Positions 18,606-29,346 of a stretch of DNA of 64,000 bases are shown here, in pieces; position 1 is the stretch's first letter, and each line of letters opens with the position of its first letter. A program made the translations under genes and the position numbers. Under the pieces are notes generated by a model that saw nothing but the letters and a program-made list of their open reading frames with translations, was not told where the DNA came from and searched no databases. Source of the stretch: Devosia sp. A8/3-2 (lineage in GTDB: Bacteria; Pseudomonadota; Alphaproteobacteria; Rhizobiales; Devosiaceae); contig CP104974.1 of NCBI GenBank assembly GCA_025452255.1, forward strand, positions 930,001-994,000, read 5' to 3'.

Positions 18606-20108
18606 ATGCGTCGCGATCCCAATCTCAAAGCCATCATCGACAGCTATAGCAGCATGGCGCTTGGCGCCGCTGTGGTGATTGCCGTGCTGGCCATGGCGAG
18701 CCTGTGGGCCCTGTGGGGCAGCGCCGGTCCGCTCACCTTGCCATTGGCGGTGCTGGCGGGTGGCACGGCGCTGATCGGGCTCTTGTGGCTGGGCTATCGC
18801 CGGTTGCGCGGCAGGGTTGCCGCGGCACTGCTGGCCAATCGCGAAGCCATGGATTCGGTGCAGCGCGATGCCCTGACCGGGGTCTTCACGCGCTCCTATT
18901 TCCTGCAGGTGCTGGGCGGCGAGGTCTATCATGGCTCCGAGAGTGCCGTGGGCTATATGCAGCTCGACATGGACAATCTCAAACTGCTCAACGACAGCGC
19001 AGGGCATGGCGCCGGGGACGCGGCTTTGGTGCATCTGGCGCGCACGCTGGGCAAGCTGATGCCGGGCGCCATCATTGGGCGGCTGGGTGGCGACGAATTC
19101 GGCATTGCCATTATCGGCCATGACAATCGTGCCGCCTTGCGTCGGCTGGGTGAGGAATTGCTGCGCCAGCTCGACAAGCCCGTGAGCATTGCCGGCCGCC
19201 CGGTGCGGCTGTCGGCTTCGGTGGGCATTGCCACGGCGCCGGCCGATGCGGTCGATGTGGTTGATCTCATCTCCAAGGCCGATCTGGCGCTCTATAAGGG
19301 CAAGAAGGCGGGCCGCCGCACGGTCGTGGCTTTCGACGCCGACATGCTGGGCGACGAACGCCACCGGCGCTTCATCGAGCGCGAATTGCGCGCGGCTTTG
19401 CTGATGGACGAGCTGGAACTGCATTACCAGCCGGTCTTTTCGGCTGCGACGATGACGATTAAATCGCATGAGGCGCTGGTGCGCTGGCGGCACAAGGTGC
19501 GCGGCATGATCCCGCCCGGCCAGTTTGTCGGCATTGCCGAAGAGAGCGACCTGATCGACCGGCTGGGCGATTGGGTGCTGCGGCGGGCCTGTGCCGATCT
19601 GCCGGCTCTGGGCAGTGACTCGGTGGCGGTCAATGTGTCGCCGGCCCAATTGCGCCACGCCGATTATGCCGCCCGCTTTGCGGCCGTGCTGGTGGAAACC
19701 GGCACCGATCCGCGCCAGATCATTGTCGAAATCACCGAGACCGTGCCGCTCAATGCCGGCGGCGTGGCCATGGCTAATCTGGAGGCCTTGCGCGCCATGG
19801 GCGTGCGCATCGCCATCGACGATTTCGGGGCCGGGCATGCCAGCCTGCAATATCTGCGCGGCTTTGCCTTCGACATCATCAAGATCGACCGCACCTATGT
19901 GGCCAATCTGGCCGATAGCCGGATCGACGCGATGATCGTATCGGCCATCTGCGACATTGCGCGCTCGCTGCCGGTGGAGGTGATTGCCGAGGGCGTCGAG
20001 ACGCCGGAGCAATTGGCCAAGCTCAAGCTGGCCGGCGTGACCGGATTGCAGGGTTTCCTCTTGGGCCGGCCCGCCGCCCTGATGGAGCGGCGGGCGAGCG
20101 CGGCTTAG
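18606..20108 (+). CDS. Membrane GGDEF-EAL protein (cyclic-di-GMP turnover)
   Basis: Protein of 500 residues. Two N-terminal membrane helices (residues 16-38 and 42-62) are followed by GGDEF (about 80-235) and EAL (about 245-495) domains. The active-site motifs are intact: RLGGDEFG; and in EAL, HEALVRW, NVSPAQL, EITETV, DDFGAG, IKIDRTYV, AEGVET and LQGFLLGRP. No RxxD inhibitory site lies before GGDEF. It may make or break cyclic-di-GMP; with all EAL residues present, phosphodiesterase activity is likely. It has no recognisable sensory domain beyond the helices. The stop overlaps that of the convergent gene by four bases. Confidence 0.93.
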   Translation: MRRDPNLKAIIDSYSSMALGAAVVIAVLAMASLWALWGSAGPLTLPLAVLAGGTALIGLLWLGYRRLRGRVAAALLANREAMDSVQRDALTGVFTRSYFLQVLGGEVYHGSESAVGYMQLDMDNLKLLNDSAGHGAGDAALVHLARTLGKLMPGAIIGRLGGDEFGIAIIGHDNRAALRRLGEELLRQLDKPVSIAGRPVRLSASVGIATAPADAVDVVDLISKADLALYKGKKAGRRTVVAFDADMLGDERHRRFIERELRAALLMDELELHYQPVFSAATMTIKSHEALVRWRHKVRGMIPPGQFVGIAEESDLIDRLGDWVLRRACADLPALGSDSVAVNVSPAQLRHADYAARFAAVLVETGTDPRQIIVEITETVPLNAGGVAMANLEALRAMGVRIAIDDFGAGHASLQYLRGFAFDIIKIDRTYVANLADSRIDAMIVSAICDIARSLPVEVIAEGVETPEQLAKLKLAGVTGLQGFLLGRPAALMERRASAA

Positions 20109-20908
20109 GCCTCGACCCCATCCCGCGCCGCCTTGATGCGATTGCGTTCCTCGTCGGTCAGATCCAGCCGCGTCAGCTCGGCGTCGAGCAGGATGGGCAA
20201 CTTGCTGCCGGCATGTATCGCAGCCAGCGCTCGGCCTTCGCCATTCAGCCAGAACGGCTCCTGCTTGCGCGACATGCGCGAGGTGAGATTGGTGCCACGC
20301 TTCTTGCCGGGCCGGGGTAGGGCATAGGTGACCGCCTTGGCGCCCACCACGTTGGACATGCCCACCACAGTAACCGGAACCGGGGTCAGCGGCAGCGCCT
20401 TGCGGGCCAGCCCGCGCACGCGGTCGGCCCGGGCGCCCTTGAAGAACAAAGCGGCGCCGAGCGCGCCCGAGCCCAACACGAAGGCCGCGCCCACAATGAT
20501 GCGGTTCCACAGCATGTCGAGCCCCGGGCTGAGGCCGACGATCTGCGGCTTGTCGGCCGAGCGGACGACCTCGACCTCATAATCCTTGGTGCCGAAATCG
20601 ACGAACATCAATTCGATGTCGCGTTCGAAGGTCTTGCCCTTGACTGAGTAGGTCACATGCGCCGCGCAATCGGTGAAGATGAAGCGGCGGGTGGTGCAAT
20701 GGCCGTCTTCCACGCTGGAATCGTACACCACGACCGGGTTCTGCGAGATGATGATGTCATTATAGATGCCCGGCGCCTGCCAGACGGCGATGAAGCCGGC
20801 AATGCCCAGCAGCAGCAGGCCGCCCAGATAGGAGAAGATGCCGGGCACGATGCCGGTCTTGGCCAGTTTGAGAGGCCCGGTGGGGAAGGCGGAGGCGAGA
20901 TCGGTCAT
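20105..20908 (-). CDS. Conserved membrane protein of unknown function
   Basis: Protein of 267 residues with two hydrophobic helices (about 24-44 and 135-155). Between them is a probable periplasmic part with four cysteines or fewer (GHCTTRRFIFTDCAAHV) and beta strands like a DUF3592-type loop. The C-terminal third is soluble and basic, then acidic (DLTDEERNRIKAA). I do not recognise a named family with certainty. The frame is intact. It converges on the GGDEF-EAL gene, and its upstream region of 166 bases is shared with the divergent gene at 21075. Confidence 0.7.
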   Translation of the reverse strand: MTDLASAFPTGPLKLAKTGIVPGIFSYLGGLLLLGIAGFIAVWQAPGIYNDIIISQNPVVVYDSSVEDGHCTTRRFIFTDCAAHVTYSVKGKTFERDIELMFVDFGTKDYEVEVVRSADKPQIVGLSPGLDMLWNRIIVGAAFVLGSGALGAALFFKGARADRVRGLARKALPLTPVPVTVVGMSNVVGAKAVTYALPRPGKKRGTNLTSRMSRKQEPFWLNGEGRALAAIHAGSKLPILLDAELTRLDLTDEERNRIKAARDGVEA

Positions 20909-21074
20909 GAGCGAAGTCCGCTTTATCGGTTTGAACGCACCCGGCGCGTCAACTGCAAGGCAGCAGTGCGCATGACAGGCTGGCGACAGCTAGCCTTCTG
21001 TCGTAGTTGCGTCTAGTGCTGGCGAAGCGATATAAAGGCGTACCAGCCAGTTCGGTGCAGCGGGGAGCAAGCAG

Positions 21075-21492
21075 TTGGATTTGAAGCGCATAAACGAGAA
21101 TGTCAGTGTCTCGGGGCAGATTCAGCCCGAGGACATCGCAGCGCTCAAGGCCCGGGGCTTTACCACCATCATTAATAATCGCCCCGAAGGCGAGATCGCC
21201 GGACCAGCCGGACGGCGCCGCAATCGAGGCGGCCGCCAAGGCGGCGGGGCTGAGCTATTATGCTATTCCACTGGGCCGTGAAGGGGTGAACCCCGCCATG
21301 GTCGAGGCGACCAAGGCCGCGCTCGAGGGGAGCACAGGCCCGGTGTTTGCTTTCTGCCGTTCGGGAACGCGCTCGACCACTTTGTGGGCGCTGAGCCGAG
21401 CCGGCGAGATGGATGCGGGCGAGATCATCGCCCGGGCGGCTGAGGCCGGATACGACATGAGCCATCTGGCCGGTCATCTCAGCCGCGACTAG
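21075..21492 (+). CDS. TIGR01244/DUF442-type CX5R phosphatase-like protein, one frameshift
   Basis: Small protein of about 138 residues resembling the phosphatase-like domain of Blh fusion proteins. The N-terminus (INENVSVSGQIQPEDIAAL) and GFTTIINNRPEGE are typical, and the P-loop CRSGTRS carries the catalytic cysteine and arginine. The family was once annotated as a sulfur transferase and is linked in some bacteria to sulfide handling and biofilm, but here no sulfur gene adjoins it. One extra G near 21203 shifts the frame after the GEIA segment. Translation probably begins at TTG 21075, preceded by GGGGAGCAAG. Confidence 0.82.
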
Positions 21493-21600
21493 ACGGCTAT
21501 TCTTCGGCGGCATGGCCGGGCGACCGGCCCGGCCCCATTCCAGACTGAGCCGGATCGCTCCCAGCGATCCCACGACCCCTCCTGCTCGGAATTCATATCG

Positions 21601-24600
21601 ATGCCCATCAAGAAAATCCTCGTCGCCAACCGCAGCGAAATCGCCATCCGCGTGTTCCGCGCCGCCAATGAATTGGGGCTCAAGACGGTTGCCGTGTTTG
21701 CCGAAGAGGACAAGCTGGCGCTGCATCGCTTCAAGGCCGACGAGGCCTATCTGATCGGCAAGGGCAAGGGCCCGGTCGAGGCCTATCTGCAGATCGAGGA
21801 ATATATCCGCATTGCCCGCATTTCGGGCGCCGATGCGATCCATCCCGGCTATGGCCTGCTCTCGGAAAGCCCCGAATTCGTCGATGCCTGCGAGGATGCC
21901 GGCATCATCTTTATCGGCCCAAGGGCGCAGACCATGCGCGACACGGGCAACAAGGTCGCCGCGCGCAATATGGCGATTGCCTCCAAGGTGCCGGTCGTGC
22001 CGGCGACCGATGCGCTGCCCGACGATCCGGCTGAGATCAAGAAGCTCGCCGCGGAAATCGGCTATCCGCTGATGCTCAAAGCCAGCTGGGGCGGCGGCAG
22101 GCGCGGCATGCGCCGCATCATGGATGAAAAGAGCCTGCTGTCGGAAGTTTCCGAAGGCAAGCGCGAGGCCAAGGCCGCCTTCGGCAAGGACGAGATGTAT
22201 CTCGAAAAGCTGGTCGAGCGCGCCCGCCATGTCGAAGTGCAGCTGATTGGCGATGATCACGGCAATCTGGTGCATCTGTTCGAGCGCGATTGCTCGGTGC
22301 AGCGGCGCAACCAGAAAGTGGTGGAGCGGGCGCCCGCGCCCTATCTCGACGACAAGGTACGCAAGGAGCTGACCGACGCCGCCGTGCGGCTGGGCAATGC
22401 TGCCAACTATCGCGGCGCCGGCACTGTCGAATTCCTGATGGATGCCGATACCGACAAATTCTACTTTATCGAGGTCAATCCGCGCATCCGAGTGGAACAT
22501 ACCGTCACCGAGGAAGTGACGGGCATCGACATCGTCAAGGCGCAGATCCACCTGCTCGATGGCGCGGTGATCGGCACGCCCGAATCCGGCGTCCCGCTGC
22601 AAAAGGACATCCATCTCAACGGCAATGCCATCCAGTGCCGGGTGACCACTGAAGACCCCGAGCAGAATTTCATTCCCGATTATGGCCGCATCACCGCCTA
22701 TCGCGGCGCCACCGGTTTTGGTGTGCGGCTCGATGGCGGCACGGCCTATGCCGGGGCGGTCATCACGCGGTTTTATGATCCGCTGCTGGAAAAGGTCACC
22801 TGCTGGGCGCCCAGTGCCGAGGAAGCCATTGCCCGCATGCACCGCGCCTTGCGCGAATTCCGCATTCGCGGCGTCTCGACCAACTCGGCGTTCCTCGAAA
22901 ACATCATCACCCATCCCGATTTTGTCGAGAACCGCTATACGACGCGCTTCATCGATACGACGCCCGAGCTGTTCAACTTCAAGCCGCGCAAGGACCGCGC
23001 GACCAAGCTCTTGAGCTACATTGCCGACGTCACGGTCAATGGGCATCCCGAAGTGCGCGACCGGCCCCGTCCGCCGGCCGAGGCGGCGGCGCCCGTATGT
23101 GCCCGAATTCCCGCCTTTGGCCGCCATCGATGGCAGCCGGCAGGTTTTGGATCGCGACGGTCCGGCCGCGCTCGCCAAATGGATGAAAAAGCAGAAGCGG
23201 GTGCTGTTTACCGACACCACCATGCGCGATGCCCATCAAAGCCTGCTCGCCACCCGCATGCGCAGCTATGACATTACGCGCATTGCCCGGGCCTATTCGC
23301 GGGGCCTGCCGAACCTGTTCTCGCTCGAATGCTGGGGCGGGGCGACCTTTGACGTCTCCATGCGCTTCCTCAACGAGGACCCGTGGGAGCGACTGGCCAA
23401 GGTGCGCGAAGGCGCGCCGAACATCCTGACCCAGATGCTGCTGCGCGGCTCCAATGGCGTGGGCTACACCAATTATCCCGACAATGTGGTCAAGTTCTTC
23501 GTTGCCGAGGCGGCCAAGGGCGGGGTGGATATTTTCCGCGTGTTCGATTGCCTCAACTGGGTCGAGAACATGCGCGTCTCGCTCGATGCGGTACTCGAGG
23601 CCAACAAGGTCGCTGAGGGCGTGATCTGTTATACCGGCGATCTGTTCTGATCCCGACCGCTCCAAATACGACCTCAAATATTATGTCGGGCTGGCGCAGG
23701 AGCTGGAAAAGGCCGGCGTGCATGTGCTGGGGATCAAGGACATGGCGGGGCTGCTCAAGCCCGCTGCGGCCAAGAAACTGATCTCGACGCTGCGCAATGA
23801 AACCAGCCTGCCCATCCATCTGCATACTCACGACACGTCAGGCGCTTCGGCGGCGACGGTGCTGGCGGCGGTGGATGCTGGGGTCGATGCGATCGACGCG
23901 GCCATGGATGCGCTATCCGGCACCACCAGCCAGCCCACACTGGGTTCGCTCGTGGCGGCTTTGGCCGGTGGCGAGCGCGACCCAGAGCTCGATTCCAAGG
24001 CGATCCGCCAGATTTCCTTCTATTGGGAAGCCGTCCGCACGCAATATCGCGCCTTTGAAAGCGATCTCAAGGGCGGGGCGTCCGAAGTCTATCTGCACGA
24101 AATGCCGGGTGGGCAGTTCACCAATCTCAAGGAACAGGCACGCTCGCTGGGGCTCGAAACCCGTTGGCACGAGGTCGCCCAGACCTATGCCGACGTCAAC
24201 CAGATGTTCGGCGATATCGTCAAGGTGACACCCAGCTCCAAGGTGGTTGGCGACATGGCTTTGGCCATGGTGTCGGCCGGGCTGACCCGCGCCGATGTGG
24301 AAGACCCCAAGCGCGACATCGCCTTCCCCGATTCAGTAGTCGGCTTCTTTGCCGGCGATCTGGGCCAGCCACCGGGCGGCTTCCCTGCGGCGCTGCAAAA
24401 GAAGGTGCTCAAGGGCAAGAAGGCCCTGACCGAGCGGCCCGGCTCCTATCTCAAGGATGTGGACCTCGAGGCCGAGCGCAAGAAGATTGCCGACGAAGTC
24501 GGCCATCCGATCGACGATTTCCGGCTGGCCTCGTATCTGATGTATCCCAAGGTCTATGCCGATTTCGAAAAGACCCGGGATCGTTACGGCCCCACCGAAG

Positions 24601-25043
24601 TATTGCCGACGCCAGTCTATTTCTATGGCCTGCATGAAGGCGACGAACTGCTGGTCGATATCGAGAAGGGCAAGACGCTGGTCCTGCAATATCTCGGCCG
24701 CGCCCCCACCAATGAAAAGGGCGAAGTGCGGGTATTCTTCGACCTCAACGGGCAGCCGCGCACTATCCTCGTGCCAGACCGGCTCAAGGTGGGCGAGGTC
24801 AAGCTGCGGGCCAAGGCCGTGGTGGGTGACGCCAAGCAAGTCGGCGCCCCCATGCCGGGCGTGATCTCGACCCTCGCCGTCAAGGAAGGCCAGAAGGTCA
24901 CCGCCGGGGACGTGCTGTGCTCGATCGAGGCCATGAAAATGGAAACCGCCATCCATGCCGAGGTTGATGGGGTGATCGCCGAACTCCTGATCAAGCCGGG
25001 CGACCAGATCGACGCCAAGGACCTCTTGGTCCGGTTCGAATAA
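21601..25043 (+). CDS. pyc: Pyruvate carboxylase, two frameshifts
   Basis: Biotin enzyme that makes oxaloacetate from pyruvate, bicarbonate and ATP. Order of domains: biotin carboxylase (residues 1-460; KILVANRSEIAIR, the glycine-rich ATP loop SWGGGRRGMR, EVNPRIRVEHTVTEE), carboxyltransferase (about 530-810; DTTMRDAHQSL, LECWGGATFDV, FDCLNWVENMR, LHTHDTSG), tetramerisation region, and biotin carrier with EAMKMET at the C-terminus. One extra base near 23089 and one extra T near 23648 interrupt it; corrected, it has about 1146 residues, the usual length. It refills the citric acid cycle, which also contains fumC in this window. Confidence 0.93.
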
Positions 25044-25044
25044 G

Positions 25045-25461
25045 CTAAATCCGGCTCCCATGGCTTGGGCAATCCTGCCGAAGTCATGGGCGCTGATTTC
25101 GAACAGGCCAAAGCGCATCTGGTAGCCCCAGTTCGTCCGGCCGCGGGTGAATTCGAGCTGGTCCAGCAAGGGGGCGATTGGCGCGTCGGCCGCTTCTGAC
25201 ATAGTCCACGTCGCGGCGATAGGCCGTCCCACCGCCCATTTCGCCGGCATAGATGTCGCCCGGTTTCACCCGGCCGATCAGCGTGAAGGCCTGCAATTTA
25301 TCCTTGCCGCGGAAAGTTTCGGTGGGAGAATAATAGATCACGCCATCACCGGGCGAGAGCCGGCGCAGTGGCGCGGCCTTGCCGTGATTGACCTGCATGA
25401 AGCCGGCCTTGCCCTTGCGGGCATGCTCAGCCGAGGCCACAGCTATCCAGTATCGTTCCAT
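25045..25461 (-). CDS. EVE-domain protein (UPF0310), frameshifts
   Basis: PUA-like fold protein of about 138 residues. It starts [18 protein letters not shown], with [29 protein letters not shown] and the later [21 protein letters not shown] and FGLFEIS. EVE domains bind modified bases in nucleic acids; stand-alone members are conserved in rhizobia but their target is not known. The frame shifts near 25197 and probably at 25063 (GGGA, one G short), after which a TAG at 25045-25047 closes the protein two bases beyond the pyc stop. Confidence 0.8.
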
Positions 25462-25523
25462 ACCAATTCTCCTGCCGATGACGCCATCTAGCAGGAGCAG
25501 GTGTCAGAAAATGGCAGTGGCCA

Positions 25524-25838
25524 CTAAAGCCGCCGCGCCCGTCCATCAACCGTGCGCTCATTGCGCTCGCGCGTGTCGGCACGCACCGGCACCGGCAGGC
25601 AGGACACAATCCAGCTGACCATCAGCGGCACCGGGATCAGATCATCGGCCCAGCCCAGCAACGGGATGAAGTCGGAAATGATATCGATCGGGCTGACCAG
25701 ATAGAAGGCCACGAAGGCGGTGGCCGCCTTGAGGTAAAAGGGCGTGTGCGGCGACATGAACGCCTGCCAAAGCAAGACCACTTCCTTGCGGAAGAGCATG
25801 ATGCGCGGAATGAAGCGGGACGTCAGGAGCTTGAACAT
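25524..25838 (-). CDS. YkvA family protein (DUF1232)
   Basis: Intact protein of 104 residues with the DUF1232 core: AATAFVAFYLVSPIDIISDFIP, that is the motif SPIDxxxDFIP, followed by LGWADDL. It contains one or two hydrophobic helices and probably sits in the inner membrane. The role of the family is unknown. It is followed at 63 bases by the EVE gene on the same strand, so the two may be co-transcribed. Confidence 0.85.
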   Translation of the reverse strand: MFKLLTSRFIPRIMLFRKEVVLLWQAFMSPHTPFYLKAATAFVAFYLVSPIDIISDFIPLLGWADDLIPVPLMVSWIVSCLPVPVRADTRERNERTVDGRARRL

Positions 25839-25980
25839 GCACCATAGATGGTTGTGATGGGGCCGGGTTCAAGATGGTAGGACAATTGTGATCCTGACAC
25901 GTCTTCGCCATCATCAATCAGAAACATTGCGCCGATAGCCTTGGAGGCTTATTTCTGCGCCAACAGCTTTAGACAGGTGA

Positions 25981-27224
25981 ATGATGGCGGGTCCGGCGGC
26001 ACGCAGGCAATCGGTGGGTGTGGATGTCGGCGGGGTGCTCGTCGGCGGCGGTGCGCCCGTGGTCGTGCAATCCATGACCAATACCGACACGGCCGATATC
26101 GATGCGACGGTCAAGCAGGTGATGCAGCTGGCCCGGGCCGGTTCGGAGATCGTGCGGATTACCGTCGATCGCGATGAAGCGGCGGCGGCGGTGCCGATCA
26201 TCCGCGATCGGCTGGCCTTTATGGGCTATGACGTGCCGCTGGTGGGGGATTTCCACTATATCGGCCACAAGCTGCTGACCGATCATCCGGCCTGTGCCGA
26301 GGCCACGGCGAAATATCGTATCAATCCGGGCAATGTCGGCTTCAAGGCCAAGCGCGATACCCAGTTCTCGACGTTGATCGAGATTGCCAATCGCTACAAT
26401 AAACCCGTCCGCATCGGGGTGAACTGGGGTTCGCTCGATGAAGAATTGCTGACCAAACTGATGGACGAAAACGCTGCCTCCGTGGCGCCGATTTCAGCCT
26501 CCGCCGTGCAGCGCGAGGCGATCATCCAGTCGGCGCTGCTATCGGCGCAGCGCGCCGAAGCACTGGGCATGGGCCGCGACAAGATTATCCTCTCCACCAA
26601 GGTCAGCGACGTCCAGCATCTGATCGCGGTCTATCAGGACTGGCGGCGCGCTGCGATTATGCGCTACATCTGGGGCTGACCGAGGCGGGCATGGGCACCA
26701 AGGGCGTCGTGGCCTCCTCGGCCGCCTTGGGCATTTTGCTGCAGCAGGGCATTGGCGACACGATCCGCATTTCGCTCACTCCCGAGCCGGGCGGGGATCG
26801 CACCACCGAGGTCAAGGTGGCGCAGGAATTGCTGCAGACCATGGGCTTCCGCCAGTTCCTGCCGGTGGTCGCCGCCTGCCCGGGTTGCGGGCGCACCACC
26901 TCGACCACATTCCAGACCACGGCCAAGGATATCCAGGACCACCTCTCTCATTCCATGCCCGAATGGAAAGAGCGCTATCCCGGCGTCGAGGGTCTGTCGG
27001 TGGCGGTGATGGGCTGCATCGTCAACGGCCCGGGCGAGAGCAAACACGCCAATATCGGCATCTCCCTGCCCGGCACCGGCGAAACCCCGGCCGCGCCTGT
27101 GTTCGTCGACGGCGAAAAAGTCGCCACCCTGCGCGGCGCCGACGTGGCCGACCAGTTCAAGGTTATGGTGGCCGATTATATCGAGCGCAAATTCGGCCGA
27201 GGGCAGAAGACGGCGGCGGAATAG
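25981..27224 (+). CDS. ispG: 4-hydroxy-3-methylbut-2-enyl diphosphate synthase, one frameshift
   Basis: Iron-sulfur enzyme of the MEP isoprenoid pathway; it converts methylerythritol cyclodiphosphate to HMBPP. The TIM-barrel half shows [34 protein letters not shown] and [10 protein letters not shown]; the C-terminal half has the cluster ligands in ACPGCGRT and [10 protein letters not shown]. One C short near 26643 (GACTGGCGG for GACCTGGCGG) breaks the frame; corrected, the protein is about 414 residues. Two ATG codons are adjacent (25981, 25984). The ispA gene of the same pathway lies 1.1 kb downstream on the other strand. Confidence 0.93.
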
Positions 27225-27230
27225 GCTGGA

Positions 27231-27716
27231 TCAGCCGGCTTCGGCAGCGACTACCGGCGGCTGGCACGCATCCACCCATTTGCCGCCGCACAGTTCGGCC
27301 AGCCGCGCGACGCTCAGCCGCACCGAGGCGTGGGTGGAGCCGCCGGCTGGGATGACCAGATCATAGACCTTGAGCGAAGCATCCAGATAGATCGGCAAAG
27401 CCTGCGGCAGGCCGAACGGGCAGACGCCGCCGACACGGTGGCTGGTCAATTGCTCGACCTCCTCGGCGCCCAGCATGCGTGGGCGGCCACCAAAGGCGGC
27501 TTTGGATTTCTGGTTGTCGAGCCGCGCATCGCCGCGGGTCACCAGCAGCAATACCTCGTCATTGACGCGGATGCACAGCGTCTTGGCGATCTGGCCGGGC
27601 TCGACGCCATGCACAGCGGCGGCCAATTGCACCGTGGCGGTCGAGTGCTCGGTGACTTCGACGGCAAGATCTGGCGCGCGGGCGGCGAGGTCGGCTTGGA
27701 CGGAGGCAAGGCTCAT
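27231..27716 (-). CDS. YbaK/ProX-type aminoacyl-tRNA deacylase
   Basis: Trans-editing protein of 161 residues that would hydrolyse mischarged aminoacyl-tRNA, typically Ala- or Cys-tRNA(Pro). Family marks are the catalytic-site lysine region (LDNQKSKAAF), GGVCPFGLP and the C-terminal IPAGGSTHASVRL. The frame is intact. It is the last gene of a tight minus-strand run: ispA, MOSC protein, then this gene, with gaps of 3 and 8 bases. It ends 6 bases from the ispG stop, so the two transcripts converge. Confidence 0.88.
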   Translation of the reverse strand: MSLASVQADLAARAPDLAVEVTEHSTATVQLAAAVHGVEPGQIAKTLCIRVNDEVLLLVTRGDARLDNQKSKAAFGGRPRMLGAEEVEQLTSHRVGGVCPFGLPQALPIYLDASLKVYDLVIPAGGSTHASVRLSVARLAELCGGKWVDACQPPVVAAEAG

Positions 27717-27724
27717 GACATTAC

Positions 27725-28357
27725 TCAGAAGAGGCTGGCGAGGCGGGTTTCGAACTTGAACCGCGTTTTCTCGCGGATCGGGGTGGCGAGCGCCCGGCGC
27801 ATGAAGGCCGGGTCGATCTCCCGCGCGCCATCGAGCGCCATCAATTCGCTGACCGTGACGCGCTCGCCGGCATAGCGCTCGTAGCTAACATCCATGCCCG
27901 TTTCCACCGCGCCCGGCGTCAGCACACGGCAATAGGCGCCGGGGCGGTTGGCGCGGTGAAAGCGCCGGACCCAGCCCATATCGCCCATGCGCGCGGCAAA
28001 GGTCATGCAGGGCGTGCGGTGATAGGTGACTTCCAATAGCACCGCGCCGATGGCAAAGCGGTCACCAATGGCCACGTTACGGCCCTCTATGCCGCCAAGC
28101 GTGAGGTTTTCGCCAAAGGTGCCCGGCGCGATGGATTGATCCAGCTCACTGGCCCACCACAGATAGTCATCGGCGAAATAGACATAGATGGCCTGATCGC
28201 TGCCGCCGTGATGCTTGCGATCGCAAATGGCGTCGCCCGCCATGCCCAGCCGCTCGATACTGGCGCTCGTGACCGGCGTCTTGACGATGCCGGTCAATGG
28301 GGAATAGCCGGGAATATGCTGGGCCGTACCGAGATTGATGCTGAGCAACTGGGCCAT
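27725..28357 (-). CDS. MOSC domain protein (YiiM-like)
   Basis: Protein of 210 residues with the MOSC beta-barrel: GDAICDRKHHGGSDQAIYVY, GTFGENLTLGG, AIGDRFAIG and the conserved cysteine in RTPCMTFAARMG. Related proteins transfer sulfur from the molybdenum cofactor or reduce N-hydroxylated compounds (YiiM). The C-terminal helical part (VSELMALDGAREIDPAFM) is of the 3-alpha type. The frame is intact. It sits three bases after ispA in a likely operon; the functional link to isoprenoid synthesis is not evident. Confidence 0.87.
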   Translation of the reverse strand: MAQLLSINLGTAQHIPGYSPLTGIVKTPVTSASIERLGMAGDAICDRKHHGGSDQAIYVYFADDYLWWASELDQSIAPGTFGENLTLGGIEGRNVAIGDRFAIGAVLLEVTYHRTPCMTFAARMGDMGWVRRFHRANRPGAYCRVLTPGAVETGMDVSYERYAGERVTVSELMALDGAREIDPAFMRRALATPIREKTRFKFETRLASLF

Positions 28358-28360
28358 GGC

Positions 28361-29263
28361 TCAGTTTTCCCGGCTGGCGAAATAGCGGGCCGTGGCGCGC
28401 AGGCCATCGGCCTTGGGGCCAAAGGTGCGCAGCGCCGATTGGGCAAAAGTGACGGTGGCTTTCAGATGCTCGCGCGCCTCGTCCACGCCGACGCGGGCGA
28501 CCGGGGTCTGCTTGCCCTTGGCCTCGTCCTTGCCGGTGGCCTTGCCCATGGCCTCGGGCGTGGCGGTCACGTCCAGAATATCGTCGGCCAGCTGGAAGGC
28601 GCGGCCGGCCGCTTCCGCATAGGCGGTGAGCGCGGAGAGGGCGCGCGGATCGGCCCCACCCAGAATGGCGCCCATCCGCACGCTGGCGCGGATCAGTGCG
28701 CCGGTTTTCATGGCCTGCATGGTCGCGACATCATCGCCCGAAAAGCCGCCCGCTTCGCCCTCGATATCGCGCATCTGCCCGCCCGCCATGCCACCGGCAC
28801 CGCTGCCGGCGACCAATTCGGTCACCAGTGCCACGCGGGTGGCCGGATGGGGATGGCATTCGGGCGAAGCGAGCAGGCCAAAGGCGTGGGTGAGCAGCGC
28901 ATCGCCGGCCGAGATTGCGGTGGCCTCATCAAAGGCCTTGTGCACGGTGGGGCGGCCACGGCGCAGGTCATCATCGTCCATGGCTGGCAGGTCATCATGG
29001 ATCAGCGAATAGCAATGGATCATTTCGACGGCGAGGCCGGCGATGAGCGCGGCATGGGGCGGCACATTAAAAATATTGGCGGCCTGTCGCACCAGCAGCG
29101 GGCGCAGGCGCTTGCCGCCGCCCGGGCTGCCATGCCGCATCGCCGCGATCAGCCGATCGGCGGCCGGGCCGGGGCCGCTCAGGCGTTCGGCCGTCAATTG
29201 CCGGTCGAGCGCGGTTTCCACGGCCGAGGCGCAATCGGCAATGTCGGCAGCAAAATCGTACAT
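28361..29263 (-). CDS. ispA: Farnesyl diphosphate synthase (short-chain polyprenyl synthase)
   Basis: Condenses isopentenyl and dimethylallyl/geranyl diphosphate to farnesyl diphosphate in the cytosol. Of 300 residues, it has GGKRLRPLL, the first aspartate-rich motif DDLPAMDDDDLRRG, the lysine/threonine region MKTGALI and the second aspartate motif FQLADDILD. The insertion of two residues in the first motif fits the bacterial farnesyl class. First gene of a three-gene minus-strand run and divergent from mtgA, whose product uses the lipid-linked precursor that depends on this pathway. Confidence 0.93.
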   Translation of the reverse strand: MYDFAADIADCASAVETALDRQLTAERLSGPGPAADRLIAAMRHGSPGGGKRLRPLLVRQAANIFNVPPHAALIAGLAVEMIHCYSLIHDDLPAMDDDDLRRGRPTVHKAFDEATAISAGDALLTHAFGLLASPECHPHPATRVALVTELVAGSGAGGMAGGQMRDIEGEAGGFSGDDVATMQAMKTGALIRASVRMGAILGGADPRALSALTAYAEAAGRAFQLADDILDVTATPEAMGKATGKDEAKGKQTPVARVGVDEAREHLKATVTFAQSALRTFGPKADGLRATARYFASREN

Positions 29264-29346
29264 GGCTCGTTGCTAGCCGGTCGCAGGATTTGCCGCAAGC
29301 ATCTGCGCCACTGGAATGTCCGCCGCGCCTCGGTTAAGGCATTGCC

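Noticed and set aside
18525..20510. Long open frame of 661 codons on the minus strand
   Set aside because: It lies antisense to the intact GGDEF-EAL gene, has histidine- and arginine-rich low-complexity translation and no motif. It is a by-product of high GC content.
21172..23223. Open frame of 683 codons on the minus strand
   Set aside because: Antisense to the biotin carboxylase part of pyc, which has clear motifs; the minus-strand translation resembles no family.
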